DNA from: Kitasatospora terrestris | Lineage (GTDB): Bacteria > Actinomycetota > Actinomycetes > Streptomycetales > Streptomycetaceae | DNA: 64,000 bases | Reading direction: 5' to 3' | NCBI RefSeq assembly: GCF_039542905.1 | Contig: NZ_BAABIS010000001.1 | Span: 7,502,001-7,566,000 of the forward strand | Shown here: in pieces, positions 34,805-42,904 of the stretch | Layout of the letters: every line of letters starts with the position of its first letter | Numbering within the stretch: position 1 is the stretch's first letter | Translations under genes and position numbers: made by a program | The notes under the pieces: model-generated | Seen by the model: only the letters and a program-made list of their open reading frames with translations | Databases searched by the model: none | Told to the model about the DNA's origin: nothing

Positions 34805-35332
34805 GTGGCACCCGAGCTGACCTTCCGCACCGCCGAGCAGACGGACGTCCCGGCGCTGGTGGCGCTGGTGGAGTCCGCGTACCGGGGCGACGCCAGCAGG
34901 GACGGCTGGACGACCGAGGCGGACCTGCTGGACGGGCAGCGCACCGACGCGGCCGGCGTCGCGGAGGTGATCGGCAAGCCGGACTCGGTGGTGCTGGTCG
35001 CCGAGCAGGACGGCGAGCTGCTGGCCTGCTGCCACCTCGAACGGCGGGGCGACAGCGCCTACTTCGGGATGTTCTCGGTCCGCCCGGTGCGCCAGGGCGG
35101 CGGTCTCGGCCGGGTGGTGCTGGAGCGCGCCGAGCGGCTGGCCCGCGAGGAGTGGGGCGTCGCCGAGCTGGAGATGACGGTGATCGAGCAGCGGGCCGAC
35201 CTGATCGCCTGGTACGAGCGGCGCGGCTTCAGCCGGACCGGCGAGTTCTCGCCCTTCCCGTACGGCGACGAGCGCTTCGGCATCCCGCTCCGGCCGGACC
35301 TGCGCTTCGAGCGCCTCGCCAAGACCCTCTGA
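34805..35332 (+). CDS. GNAT-family N-acetyltransferase
   Basis: A 175-residue GNAT protein starting at GTG 34805. The fold is shown by FRTAEQTDVPALVALVESAY, then YFGMFSVRPVRQGGGLGRVV (about residues 80-99) with the Q-G-G-G-L-G acetyl-CoA loop, and LIAWYERRGFSRTGEFSPF near the end. It follows the lanD gene by 75 bp on the same strand, so it could acetylate the lanthipeptide N-terminus or serve as self-resistance, but similar GNATs are common outside such clusters. The role is therefore open. Confidence 0.8.
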   Translation: MAPELTFRTAEQTDVPALVALVESAYRGDASRDGWTTEADLLDGQRTDAAGVAEVIGKPDSVVLVAEQDGELLACCHLERRGDSAYFGMFSVRPVRQGGGLGRVVLERAERLAREEWGVAELEMTVIEQRADLIAWYERRGFSRTGEFSPFPYGDERFGIPLRPDLRFERLAKTL

Positions 35333-35453
35333 GCCCCGCTCCGTCCCCAGTCCGCCCGTCCCCGGAGGCCCCGCCCTGTCCGCGCAGTCGCCCGCGTCCC
35401 AGCCCGCACCGCAGCCCGCATCCCAGCCCGCACCGCAGTCCCCGCCGCCGTCC

Positions 35454-35657
35454 GTGCACGTCCGCGCGGTGATCACCTGGCTGGCGATCTTCCCGCTGGT
35501 CGCCATCGCGATGACCGCCATCGCCCCGGTGTCCGCCGACTGGCCGCCGGTGCTGCGGGCGTTCGTGCTGACGCTGGTCGTGGTTCCGCTCGCCGTCTAC
35601 CTGGTCGTCCCCGCCCTGCTGAAGGGGTACGCCCGGCTGGCGCTCCGCCGCAGGTAG
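35454..35657 (+). CDS. Small membrane protein, start probably further upstream
   Basis: From GTG 35454 the protein has 67 residues: VITWLAIFPLVAIAMTAIAP and VLRAFVLTLVVVPLAVYLVV are two transmembrane helices, ending in GYARLALRRR. That GTG has no ribosome binding site. GGAGG lies at 35365-35369, 6 bases before an in-frame CTG at 35376; starting there adds 26 residues of repeated Gln-Pro-Ala-Ser units. A non-standard CTG start is thus plausible. No function is known. Confidence 0.65.
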   Translation: MHVRAVITWLAIFPLVAIAMTAIAPVSADWPPVLRAFVLTLVVVPLAVYLVVPALLKGYARLALRRR

Positions 35658-35740
35658 CAGCTGGTCCGACTCCGCCGATCGACCCCCGCCGATCGGCCGT
35701 TCCGCCCGCCCGGACCGGTTTGCGATCATGAAGGTGTCGC

Positions 35741-35786
35741 CGCGAACGGGGAGTCGCGGTGCGCGCGCCTGCCCACCGTTCGCGGG
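35741..35786 (+). promoter_or_regulatory. Leader hairpin upstream of melC1
   Basis: CCGCGAACGG at 35741-35750 is exactly complementary to 35777-35786, with a 26-base loop. It lies 40 bp upstream of melC1, in the stretch where its leader mRNA would be, and could affect translation or act as an attenuator. Confidence 0.4.
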
Positions 35787-35825
35787 CGCGCCTTCCACCA
35801 CCTTCGCAACCCGGGGGGTTCCCGC

Positions 35826-36218
35826 ATGCCTGAAACCGGCATCACCACCACCGAACTGACGCGCCGTCGGATGCTCCAGGGCTCCGGCGTCGCCCTCGCC
35901 ACCGTCGCCGGCCTGGCCGTCGTGGGCCGTACCGGCCCCGAGGCCCAGGCCGCACCGGCCGCCGGCCACCAGCACCCCGTCGAGGGCTTCGACGAGGTCT
36001 ACCGGGGCCGCCGCATCCAGGGCCGGCCCTCCGCCGAGCACCAGCACCACGGCGGCTGGACCGTCCTGATCGACGGTCAGGAACTGCACGCGATGCAGAA
36101 CGCCGACGGCAGCTGGATCAGCGTCGTCAACCACTACCAGACGTACGGCACCCCGCGGGCGCTCGCCCGCGCCGCCGTGCTCGACCTCCAGGGCGCCGCG
36201 CTGCTCCCGATCGGCTGA
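35826..36218 (+). CDS. melC1: Tyrosinase copper chaperone MelC1
   Basis: A 130-residue caddie protein that binds apotyrosinase, delivers copper and carries it through the Tat pathway. Residues 1-42 are a twin-arginine signal (LTRRRMLQGSGVALATVAGL, then AQAAP). His-rich sites HQHPVEGFDEVYRGRRIQG and AEHQHHGGW are family features for copper loading, and ELHAMQNADGSWISVVNHYQ is the conserved tyrosinase-binding part. The tyrosinase gene follows 64 bp later, the standard melC operon order. Confidence 0.95.
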   Translation: MPETGITTTELTRRRMLQGSGVALATVAGLAVVGRTGPEAQAAPAAGHQHPVEGFDEVYRGRRIQGRPSAEHQHHGGWTVLIDGQELHAMQNADGSWISVVNHYQTYGTPRALARAAVLDLQGAALLPIG

Positions 36219-36282
36219 CGCCGAACCGCCGTCAGCCGTACGGCACCACCCGCAGCAGCAGACCGACCCCGAGGAGCCACGC

Positions 36283-37113
36283 ATGGCCACCGTCCGCAAG
36301 AACCAGTCCACCCTGACGCCCAAGGAGAAGCGCGACTTCGTCGCCGCCGTCCTGGAGCTCAAGCGCCAGGGCAAGTACGACACCTACGTCTCCACCCACA
36401 ACCGCTTCATCGTCGGCGACACCGACAACGGCGAGCGGACCGGGCACCGCTCGCCGTCCTTCCTGCCCTGGCACCGCCGCTTCCTGCTCGACTTCGAGCG
36501 GGACCTGCAGAGCGTCAACCCCGAGGTCTCCCTCCCGTACTGGGACTGGACCGCGGACCGCGCCGCCGACGCCGGCCCGTGGGGGCCGGACCTGCTCGGC
36601 GGCAACGGCCGGTCGAGCGACGGGCGGGTCACCACCGGGCCGTTCGCCGCCTCCGGCGGGCGCTGGACGCTCGGCGTCCGCCCGGACACCCGCGACTACC
36701 TGCGGCGCTCGCTCGGCACCGCCGTCGCCCAACTGCCCACCCGGGCCGAGGTGGAGACGGTGCTCGCGATCGAGACGTACGACGCCCCGCCGTGGAACAG
36801 CGCCTCCGAGGGGTTCCGCAACCGGCTGGAGGGGTGGCGCGGCGCCAACCTGCACAACCGGGTGCACGTCTGGGTGGGCGGCCTGATGGCCACCGGGATG
36901 TCGCCCAACGACCCGGTGTTCTGGCTGCACCACTGCTTCATCGACAAGCTGTGGGCCGAGTGGCAGCGCCGCCACCCGGACCGGGGCTACCTGCCGACCG
37001 CCGCCACCCGCAACGTGGTCGCGCTGACCGGCACGATGAAGCCGTGGAACGACACCACCCCGGCCGACATGCTCGACCACACCCGGCACTACACCTACGA
37101 CAGCGGCTTCTGA
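36283..37113 (+). CDS. melC2: Tyrosinase MelC2
   Basis: A 276-residue type 3 copper enzyme that oxidises tyrosine to DOPA and dopaquinone, leading to melanin. The CuA ligands are His39 (THNRF), His55 (TGHRSP) and His64 (PWHRRF). The CuB site is in NLHNRVHVWVGG (about residues 190-195) and DPVFWLHHCFID (about 211-222). It has no signal peptide of its own, relying on MelC1 for export. ATG 36283 follows GAGGAG. The 3' end overlaps the convergent YkvA-like gene by 19 bp. Confidence 0.96.
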   Translation: MATVRKNQSTLTPKEKRDFVAAVLELKRQGKYDTYVSTHNRFIVGDTDNGERTGHRSPSFLPWHRRFLLDFERDLQSVNPEVSLPYWDWTADRAADAGPWGPDLLGGNGRSSDGRVTTGPFAASGGRWTLGVRPDTRDYLRRSLGTAVAQLPTRAEVETVLAIETYDAPPWNSASEGFRNRLEGWRGANLHNRVHVWVGGLMATGMSPNDPVFWLHHCFIDKLWAEWQRRHPDRGYLPTAATRNVVALTGTMKPWNDTTPADMLDHTRHYTYDSGF

Positions 37114-37517
37114 GCCGCCTGCGCGGCCCGTCCCTCCGGACCGGCACCGCCGGCCAGCCACTCCACGTACCGGCCCGACTCCCGGGTCAGGCCGGACAGG
37201 AACCAGAGCAGGACGGCGGTGTCGTCGGTCCAGCCGAGCACCGGGATGACGTCCGGCACCGCGTCCAGCGGGCTCACCAGGTACACGCCGACCAGCAGCG
37301 CCAGCACCAGCAGCTTCCCGCGGCCCACGCCCGGGTAGCTGCCGCGCAGCACGTCCCGCACCAGGCGGGGCAGCGCCGCCAGGCGCGACCCCATCCCGGG
37401 CGCGCCCGGCCGCTTGGTCTCCATGTACAGCCCCCACGCGGAGCGGCTGACGGCATCCCCGTCGAGTCCGCGCGCGCGGCGCCCGGAAGCGGGGCGGGAC
37501 GGAACGGACTTGCTCAC
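37095..37517 (-). CDS. YkvA-family (DUF1232) membrane protein
   Basis: A 140-residue protein. The DUF1232 signature is LLVLALLVGVYLVSPLDAVP followed by DVIPVLGWTDDTAVLLWFL (about residues 75-115), with the typical SP-x-D-x-x-P-D helix-turn. The N-terminal 40 residues are basic and disordered. GTG 37517 is chosen for its GGAGG site 6 bases upstream. The function of this small membrane family is unknown. It converges on melC2. Confidence 0.85.
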   Translation of the reverse strand: MSKSVPSRPASGRRARGLDGDAVSRSAWGLYMETKRPGAPGMGSRLAALPRLVRDVLRGSYPGVGRGKLLVLALLVGVYLVSPLDAVPDVIPVLGWTDDTAVLLWFLSGLTRESGRYVEWLAGGAGPEGRAAQAAQKPLS

Positions 37518-37699
37518 GGAGGCCTCCAGGTCGGGTGCGGTGCGGCCTCCACGGTACGGCAGCGGGCCCGTCCCGCCCCAGGGGTGTAGCGGAACCGTGG
37601 CCCACGTGATGCCCGCACGGGTCATTGCCGCCCCGGGCGTCCCGGGCGCCTCGGGGCGGGCTGCTCCGGGTGCACCGCGCACCGGTGGTCCCGGCCGCC

Positions 37700-38275
37700 T
37701 CAACCGCCGTAGAGGCTGCGGCAGATCCGGGCCTGCTCCGAGCCCGGCGCCCACTCGCCGACGCGCTCCGCCGCCGCGCAGAGCTGCACGGAGGAGAGCG
37801 GCGCGGCGCCGTCCGGCGCCTTCGGCGAGGCCGTCGCGCCGGCCGGGCGGCGGGACGCCGAGGGCTTCGGGCGGGTCGGACGGCGCGGGCTCGGTGCCGC
37901 CGAGGCCGACGGCTCACCGGTGGCCCCCGGTGTGCCGGGCGTCGCGGAGGCCGGCGCCGACCGCGGCGAGGGCGGCGGGGTCGGGCTCGGGTTCGCGGCG
38001 TCAGGGGCGCCGGTGGAGGACGGGGCCGGGTCGGACGGTGTGGGCAGGCGGCCGGCGGTGAGCACGGCCCGGTCCGGGTCCTCGTCGCCCGCCGAGCACA
38101 TCGCGAGCGAGCCGCCGAGCAGCAGGGCGCCGCCCAGCGCGGCCGCCGTGACCCCGGCCGCCCGCCGGCGGCGGCGCGGCGGCGGGGCGACCGGTGGCGC
38201 CCACGGTGCGGGCGGCGGGGGAGCGGGCTGCTGCTCCCAGCCGTACTGCCACGGCGGCTGCCACTGTTCGTCCAC
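37700..38275 (-). CDS. Membrane-anchored proline-rich hypothetical protein
   Basis: A 191-residue protein. A cytoplasmic Pro/Trp/Gln-rich tail (residues 1-35, WQYGWEQQPAPPPPAPW) leads to an Arg cluster and a single transmembrane helix (TAAALGGALLLGGSLAM, about 44-61). About 90 residues of Pro/Ser/Thr/Ala linker follow, and a small C-terminal domain with two Cys (VQLCAAAERVGEW and ARICRSLYGG) that could form a disulphide outside the cell. GTG 38275 follows GGAAGGAC. No known family. Confidence 0.65.
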   Translation of the reverse strand: MDEQWQPPWQYGWEQQPAPPPPAPWAPPVAPPPRRRRRAAGVTAAALGGALLLGGSLAMCSAGDEDPDRAVLTAGRLPTPSDPAPSSTGAPDAANPSPTPPPSPRSAPASATPGTPGATGEPSASAAPSPRRPTRPKPSASRRPAGATASPKAPDGAAPLSSVQLCAAAERVGEWAPGSEQARICRSLYGG

Positions 38276-38474
38276 GTCCGTCCTTCCGTGCCGCACCGGC
38301 CCCGCCGACCGGTCGGCCCGGCGGGGCGACCTGCTCAACGAGCCGCGGGCGGATCCGGCACGTCCGCACAGCGCGGAGCCCGGTGTCACGGCGGCGCGCC
38401 GGGGGAGCCGGGCGTTGCCACCGCACGGAGGACGCGGGCGTGCATCCGCGCGGCGGGCGCCCGATGCTGGCGGC

Positions 38475-38705
38475 ATGCAGAGCAACAGCACCGAGGAACC
38501 ACTCGTCAAGGTCGCGGAGTTCCGCACCGACAGCCGCTACCGCCTGGTCCATTTCCAGGGCTCGGGGTGGAAGCCCCTCGCGCCCGAGGAGTTCGAACCC
38601 GAGGTCAAGCACCACTTCCCCGATCTCGACCCGCACGATCCGGTCAAGGTGGTGTGGGACGACCGCCCGTGGGAGTGGCCTGCCTGGCACCCCGGCGAGG
38701 CCTGA
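38475..38705 (+). CDS. Small conserved hypothetical protein (76 aa)
   Basis: A 76-residue acidic protein, starting MQSNSTEEPLVKVAEFR, rich in Trp, Pro and His near the end (VVWDDRPWEWPAWHPGEA). No signal peptide or known motif. It is followed by a strong terminator and has reasonable codon usage, so it is probably real. The upstream ATG context is weak (GGCGGC). Confidence 0.55.
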   Translation: MQSNSTEEPLVKVAEFRTDSRYRLVHFQGSGWKPLAPEEFEPEVKHHFPDLDPHDPVKVVWDDRPWEWPAWHPGEA

Positions 38706-38771
38706 CGGCCCGTCCGGCTCCCGGGCATCCACCCCCGCGTCCACCGCAGTCCATCCGTCGCACCGCACCCA

Positions 38772-38802
38772 CCGCCCCCGTCGGCCCCGCCGGCGGGGGC
38801 GG
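38772..38802 (+). terminator. Terminator after the 76-aa gene
   Basis: CCGCCCCC (38772-38779) pairs with GGGGGCGG (38795-38802), with inner GGC/GCC pairs, followed by TTCGTCGT. It lies 66 bp after the stop codon of the small gene, within a 304-bp gap before the nuclease gene in which no other feature was seen. Confidence 0.7.
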
Positions 38803-39009
38803 TTCGTCGTGCGGCCCCGCTGCTCCGCGGACGGGGTGCGACAGCCGGTGTCGCCCGGCGGACGTCTGACGGGGGTTCGGGTGTTCGGAAAAGTTAACGT
38901 CCCGGGTCTACCCGCGTAGCCCCCGGGCGCGGCATGCTGACACACCGTCCGGCCGGGTTCCCGAGCACCGGATGCTTCCCCCTGCCCCCGCGCCCCCTGG
39001 GAGTCACGC

Positions 39010-39645
39010 ATGTCCGCGATACGCCGCACCGCCGCCGCCCTCAGCGCCGCCCTGCTCGCCGCGACCGGCCTGCTCGCCGGTGCGGGCACCGCCGACGCCG
39101 CCCTGCCGACCCCCGTCTCCACCGCGACCGCCAAGACCTACCTGGCCTCGCTCACCGTCGCCGCCGAGTCGCACACCACCACCTACGACCGCGCGCTCTT
39201 CCCGCACTGGATCACCATCTCCGGCACCTGCAACACCCGCGAGACGGTCCTCAAGCGCGACGGCAGCAACGTGGTCACCGACTCCGCCTGCGCCGCGACC
39301 AGTGGCAGCTGGTACTCGGTGTACGACGGCGTCTCCACCACCACCGCCTCCAGCTTCGACATCGACCACCTGGTGCCGCTCGCCGAGGCCTGGCGCTCCG
39401 GCGCCTGGAACTGGACCACCGCCCAGCGCCAGAACTTCGCCAACGACCTCACCCGCCCGCAGCTGATCGCCGTCTCCGCCAGCTCCAACCGCGCCAAGGG
39501 CGACCAGGACCCGGCGCACTGGCTGCCCCAGTCGTCCTACCGCTGCACCTACACCCGCGCCTGGGTGCAGGTGAAGTACTACTACAGCCTGAGCGTCGAC
39601 AGCGCCGAGAAGTCCGCGCTGACCAGCCTGCTCAACGCCTGCTGA
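39010..39645 (+). CDS. Secreted HNH nuclease-like protein (DUF1524/GmrSD type)
   Basis: A 211-residue secreted protein. The signal peptide is residues 1-30 (ALSAALLAATGLLAGAGTAD, then AA). The nuclease core is FDIDHLVPLAEAWRSGAWNW (about residues 117-136), with the His of DxDHxVP as general base, then RQNFANDLTRPQLIAVSASS with the NDL motif and SSNRAKGDQDPAHWLP, the Asn-x-x-Lys-Gly-Asp-x-x-P metal-site motif. Cys pairs (CNTRE, SACAA, RCTY, NAC) suit an extracellular protein. Likely a scavenging DNase. Confidence 0.88.
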   Translation: MSAIRRTAAALSAALLAATGLLAGAGTADAALPTPVSTATAKTYLASLTVAAESHTTTYDRALFPHWITISGTCNTRETVLKRDGSNVVTDSACAATSGSWYSVYDGVSTTTASSFDIDHLVPLAEAWRSGAWNWTTAQRQNFANDLTRPQLIAVSASSNRAKGDQDPAHWLPQSSYRCTYTRAWVQVKYYYSLSVDSAEKSALTSLLNAC

Positions 39646-39663
39646 ATCGTTCCTGCGCTCTGG

Positions 39664-39695
39664 CCGGCCCGCCCCGCACCGGCGGGGCGGGCCGG
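39664..39695. terminator. Bidirectional hairpin terminator
   Basis: A perfect 13-bp inverted repeat (39664-39676 and 39683-39695) with a 6-base loop, between the convergent stops of the HNH nuclease and glutathione peroxidase genes. Confidence 0.85.
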
Positions 39696-39702
39696 ACCGG
39701 AC

Positions 39703-40191
39703 TCACGCCGGCAGCTGCGCCTCGATGGCCGCGACCAGCTCCGCCGCCTCCGGCTCGGTGCGCGGGCGGAACCGGCCCACCACCGCGCCGTCCGGCGACA
39801 CCAGGAACTTCTCGAAGTTCCACTGCACGTCGCCCGCCTCGCCGGCCTCGTCCGCGACCTCGGTCAGCCGGGCGTACAGCGGGTGCCGGTCTTCGCCGTT
39901 CACGTCCAGCTTCTCGAACAGCGGGAACGACACCCCGTACGTGGTCGAGCAGAAGGTCTGGATCTCCTCCGCGCTGCCCGGCTCCTGCCCCAGGAACTGG
40001 TTGCACGGGAAGCCCAGCACCGTGAAGCCGCGCTCGCCGTACTGCTGCTGCAGCCGCTCCAGGCCCGCGTACTGCGGGGTCAGCCCGCACTTCGACGCGA
40101 CGTTCACCAGGAGCAGCGCCTTCCCCTTGTGGTCGGCCAGCGAAGCGGGCTCGCCCGCCAGGGTGCGCAGCGGGACGTCGTACAGGCTCAT
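39703..40191 (-). CDS. Glutathione peroxidase family protein
   Basis: A 162-residue thiol peroxidase of the GPx family. The catalytic Cys35 is in VASKCGLTPQY, the Gln is in GFPCNQFLGQEPG and the Trp in VQWNFEKFLVSPDG, completing the Cys-Gln-Trp triad. FPCNQ supplies a second Cys typical of non-animal GPx, which use thioredoxin as reductant; actinobacteria lack glutathione. ATG 40191 is preceded by AGGAGAAC. Divergent from the flavin reductase gene. Confidence 0.92.
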   Translation of the reverse strand: MSLYDVPLRTLAGEPASLADHKGKALLLVNVASKCGLTPQYAGLERLQQQYGERGFTVLGFPCNQFLGQEPGSAEEIQTFCSTTYGVSFPLFEKLDVNGEDRHPLYARLTEVADEAGEAGDVQWNFEKFLVSPDGAVVGRFRPRTEPEAAELVAAIEAQLPA

Positions 40192-40343
40192 GAGGGTTCT
40201 CCTAATCGGAACGGGACCGGTCCGCCAGCCAAGAACCCGCCCGTCGCCTCGAATGTTCCCGACCCGCCGAGAATCCTTCGGCGACCCGCCGGGATGGGCC
40301 GGACGGGGGAGGATGCTCGACCCCGCGGGGGCGGTGTGCTGGC

Positions 40344-41084
40344 ATGGCGGGCATGACCAGCCACGGCGACGGGGCGGCCGGGCCGCGATTCGACGGACTG
40401 TCCGCCCTGTTCATCAACTGCACGCTCAAGCGCTCGCCGGAACGCAGCCACACCCAGGGCCTGATCGACATCAGCACCGGGATCATGCAGCGCCAGGGCG
40501 TCACTGTCGACGAACTGCGCGCCGTCGACCTCGACCTCGCCACCGGCGTCTGGCCCGACATGACCGAGCACGGCTGGGAGACCGACGAGTGGCCGGTCGT
40601 CTACTCCCGCGTGATGGCCGCCGACATCCTGGTCCTCGCGGGCCCGGTCTGGCTCGGCGACAACTCCTCCGTCATGAAGAAGGTGATCGAGCGGCTGTAC
40701 GCCTGCTCGTCGATCCTCAACGAACACGGCCAGTACGCGTACTACGGGCGGGTCGGTGGCTGCCTGATCACCGGCAACGAGGACGGCGCGAAGCACTGCG
40801 CGATGAACGTCGTCTACAGCCTGCAACACCTCGGCTACGTCATCCCGCCGCAGGCCGACGCCGGCTGGGTCGGCCCCGCCGGCCCCGGCCCGTCGTACCT
40901 CGACGAGGGCTCGGGCGGGCCGGAGAACGACTTCACCAACCGCAACGCGACCTTCATGACCTGGAACCTGCTCCACGTCGCCCGCATGCTCAAGGACGCC
41001 GGCGGCATCCCCGCCCACGGCAACCAGCGCTCCGCCTGGGACGCCGGCTGCCGCTTCGACTTCGAGAACCCCGAGCACCGCTGA
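40344..41084 (+). CDS. Flavodoxin-like NADPH-dependent FMN reductase family protein
   Basis: A 246-residue protein with a flavodoxin-like fold. ALFINCTLKRSPERSHTQGL is the FMN phosphate loop region. ADILVLAGPVWLGDNSSVMK (about residues 94-113) matches the substrate/FMN-binding part of WrbA/NQO-like enzymes, and GGCLITGNEDGAKHCAMNVV follows. It would reduce FMN or quinones with NAD(P)H. Two ATGs are possible (40344 and 40353). Its 3' end lies next to the remnant of a stress-protein gene. Confidence 0.85.
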   Translation: MAGMTSHGDGAAGPRFDGLSALFINCTLKRSPERSHTQGLIDISTGIMQRQGVTVDELRAVDLDLATGVWPDMTEHGWETDEWPVVYSRVMAADILVLAGPVWLGDNSSVMKKVIERLYACSSILNEHGQYAYYGRVGGCLITGNEDGAKHCAMNVVYSLQHLGYVIPPQADAGWVGPAGPGPSYLDEGSGGPENDFTNRNATFMTWNLLHVARMLKDAGGIPAHGNQRSAWDAGCRFDFENPEHR

Positions 41085-41126
41085 GCGGCGGACCGGCGGA
41101 GTGCGGCAGAGTCGGATGGGGCGGGC

Positions 41127-41862
41127 TCAGCCGTGCGGGAGGTTTCGGCCAGGCTCCGGTCCGGACTCCAGGCGATCACCTGGGCCTCGGTGCGGACCTC
41201 GGGGAACTTCTCCCGCCGCCGGGCGAGGGTGTCCTGGAGGCACAGCTGCTCGGTGGCCGCCAGCGAGTCCCTGATCTCGCTGTGATCGATGGGTGCCTCA
41301 GTGGTGGAGGGGCCGGTGGGCTCGGTCCGGCTCTGGACCGCGCGCAGGGCGGCGCCCCGCTCGGCCGCCTGTTCGAAGGCGAAGCGGAGGACCGCCGCGT
41401 CGCACGGCCGACTGCCCTCCACGCCCGCCACCACGTCTCCGTGCGGGCCGCCCAGGCCTGTGGCATCGGCGGACGAGCACCGTGGGGGAGGTGGCGTGGG
41501 CCCCGGTCCGCAGGGCGACCGAGCCGGTCAGCCGGCCGCGAGGCTGCCCAGGCCCTGCGAGCCGAGCACCAGCAGGCCCGCGTGCTCGCCCGCGGCGGCG
41601 CGTACGCGGGGTTGCCGGGGACCTCCCGGCAGGTGATCGTCAGGCCGGGCAGCCGCGCCGCGAGGCGGTCGCGGATCGCGGTGACCGCCTGCGGCACGGT
41701 GTCCGCCGGATCGTCGGCCGGCGCGGGAGCATTGCGGTCGGCCGCCACGACGTGGACCAGCCGCAGGGTGCGGCCGGTGCGGTGGGCCTGGTGGGCGGCC
41801 CATTCGGCGGCGGCCGCGCTCTGCGTCGATCCGTCGACTCCCACCACTACGGACTGGAACAT
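41127..41862 (-). pseudogene. Decayed two-domain universal stress protein
   Basis: ATG 41862 starts a good UspA domain (FQSVVVGVDGSTQSAAAAEW). Near 41600 the frame changes: VPGNPAYA continues as GEHAGLLVLGSQGLGSLAAG in the next frame, then ends at a stop near 41525; TGSVALRTGAHATSPTVLVR follows in a third frame; the second domain (VAGVEGSRPCDAAVLRFAFE) is back in the second frame. The C-terminal ATP-binding G-x-R-G-x-G part and the last strands are missing after AQVIAWSPDRS. At least three frame changes and a truncation make this a pseudogene. Confidence 0.8.
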
Positions 41863-41918
41863 GTCTTCGACCTCCGGCTGACTGGTTGTCGGTACTCGTG
41901 CGGTCAGGGGTGGGCGGG

Positions 41919-42737
41919 CTACGCCTCGGGGACGACGGCGACCGGGCACTCGGCGTGGTGCAGGACCGCGTGGGCGACCGGGCCGAGGCGCCCCACCGAG
42001 GTGATCGGGCGGCGGCCGACGACCAGCAGCCGGGCCTTCGCCGAGGCCTCGACCAGCAGCAGGCCCGCGCCCGCGGGCTCCGCGTCCGCCGCGACCTCGA
42101 CGTCCGGATGGGCGGCCGCCCAGGGTACGAGGGCGTCGGCGAGCAGCGCGGCCTCCTCGCCGCGGCGGCCGCCGGCCGCGCCGGACGGCAGGGCGGGGAA
42201 GGCGTGCACCGCCCGCAGCGGCAGGCCGTAGCGCCTGGCGGCGGCGAAGGCGAACTCGAGCGCGGCCTCGGCGGGGCGGCGGGCGTCCACGCCGACCACG
42301 ACGTGGTCGCGCGGGCCGTCGCCGGGCGGGTCGACCGGGAGGAGGACGGTCGGGCAGCCGGCCCGGGCGGCGACGTGCAGGGCGGTGGCGCCGACCCGCA
42401 GCGCGGGGAAGCCGCCGTGGCCGCGGGCGCCGAGGACCAGCAGTTCGGCGTCCTCGGCGGCCGCCACCAGGGCGGCGGTGGCGAGGTCGTGGACCTCCTC
42501 GGTGCGGGTGCGCACCTGCGGGCGGCGGACGGCGAGGACGTGCCGGACCTCGTGGAGCAGCGCAGCGCTTTCCGCGGCCGGCCGGGCCTCCCGGCCGGGC
42601 AGCAGGTGCGGCATCAGGGGCAGTGCGTGCAGGACGCGCAGCGGACGGTCGCGCAGCTCGGCCTCACGGGCCGCCCAGTCGGCGGCCGCCAGGCTCGCGG
42701 GGGAGGCGTCCACCCCTACGGTGACGGGCAGTTCCAT
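41919..42737 (-). CDS. Two-domain universal stress protein
   Basis: A 272-residue protein with two UspA domains in tandem. Domain 1 starts LPVTVGVDASPASLAAADWA and has VLGARGHGGFPALRVG (ATP-binding G-x(2)-G-x(9)-G type). Domain 2 starts DHVVVGVDARRPAEAALEF and ends LLVVGRRPITSVGRLGPVAH. Such proteins bind ATP and accumulate under stress and hypoxia; many are in the DosR/OsdR regulons. ATG 42737 is preceded by AAGGAG. The next start lies 168 bp downstream of the hmp stop, and a dyad element sits between them. Confidence 0.92.
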   Translation of the reverse strand: MELPVTVGVDASPASLAAADWAAREAELRDRPLRVLHALPLMPHLLPGREARPAAESAALLHEVRHVLAVRRPQVRTRTEEVHDLATAALVAAAEDAELLVLGARGHGGFPALRVGATALHVAARAGCPTVLLPVDPPGDGPRDHVVVGVDARRPAEAALEFAFAAARRYGLPLRAVHAFPALPSGAAGGRRGEEAALLADALVPWAAAHPDVEVAADAEPAGAGLLLVEASAKARLLVVGRRPITSVGRLGPVAHAVLHHAECPVAVVPEA

Positions 42738-42874
42738 GGTGATCGTCTCCTTGCGGTAGCCCCCCGGTAGTCCCCCTGCATCCGGAAGGGACGCCTCGGG
42801 CCTGCGACCATCGTCACGCTCCGCAGGCGGCCGGGTACAGGGCCGATCGGGATACGTCCCCGCGGCCGCCGACC

Positions 42875-42888
42875 GGGACCTGTGGCCC
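42875..42888. promoter_or_regulatory. DosR-box-like dyad upstream of the stress-protein gene
   Basis: GGGACCTGTGGCCC fits the core GGGnC-n4-GnCCC of the mycobacterial DosR/DevR box. It is 138 bp upstream of the universal stress protein start. In this GC-rich DNA single matches can occur by chance; other copies near the same island support it. Confidence 0.4.
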
Positions 42889-42904
42889 CACCGGTGCCGG
42901 CCGT

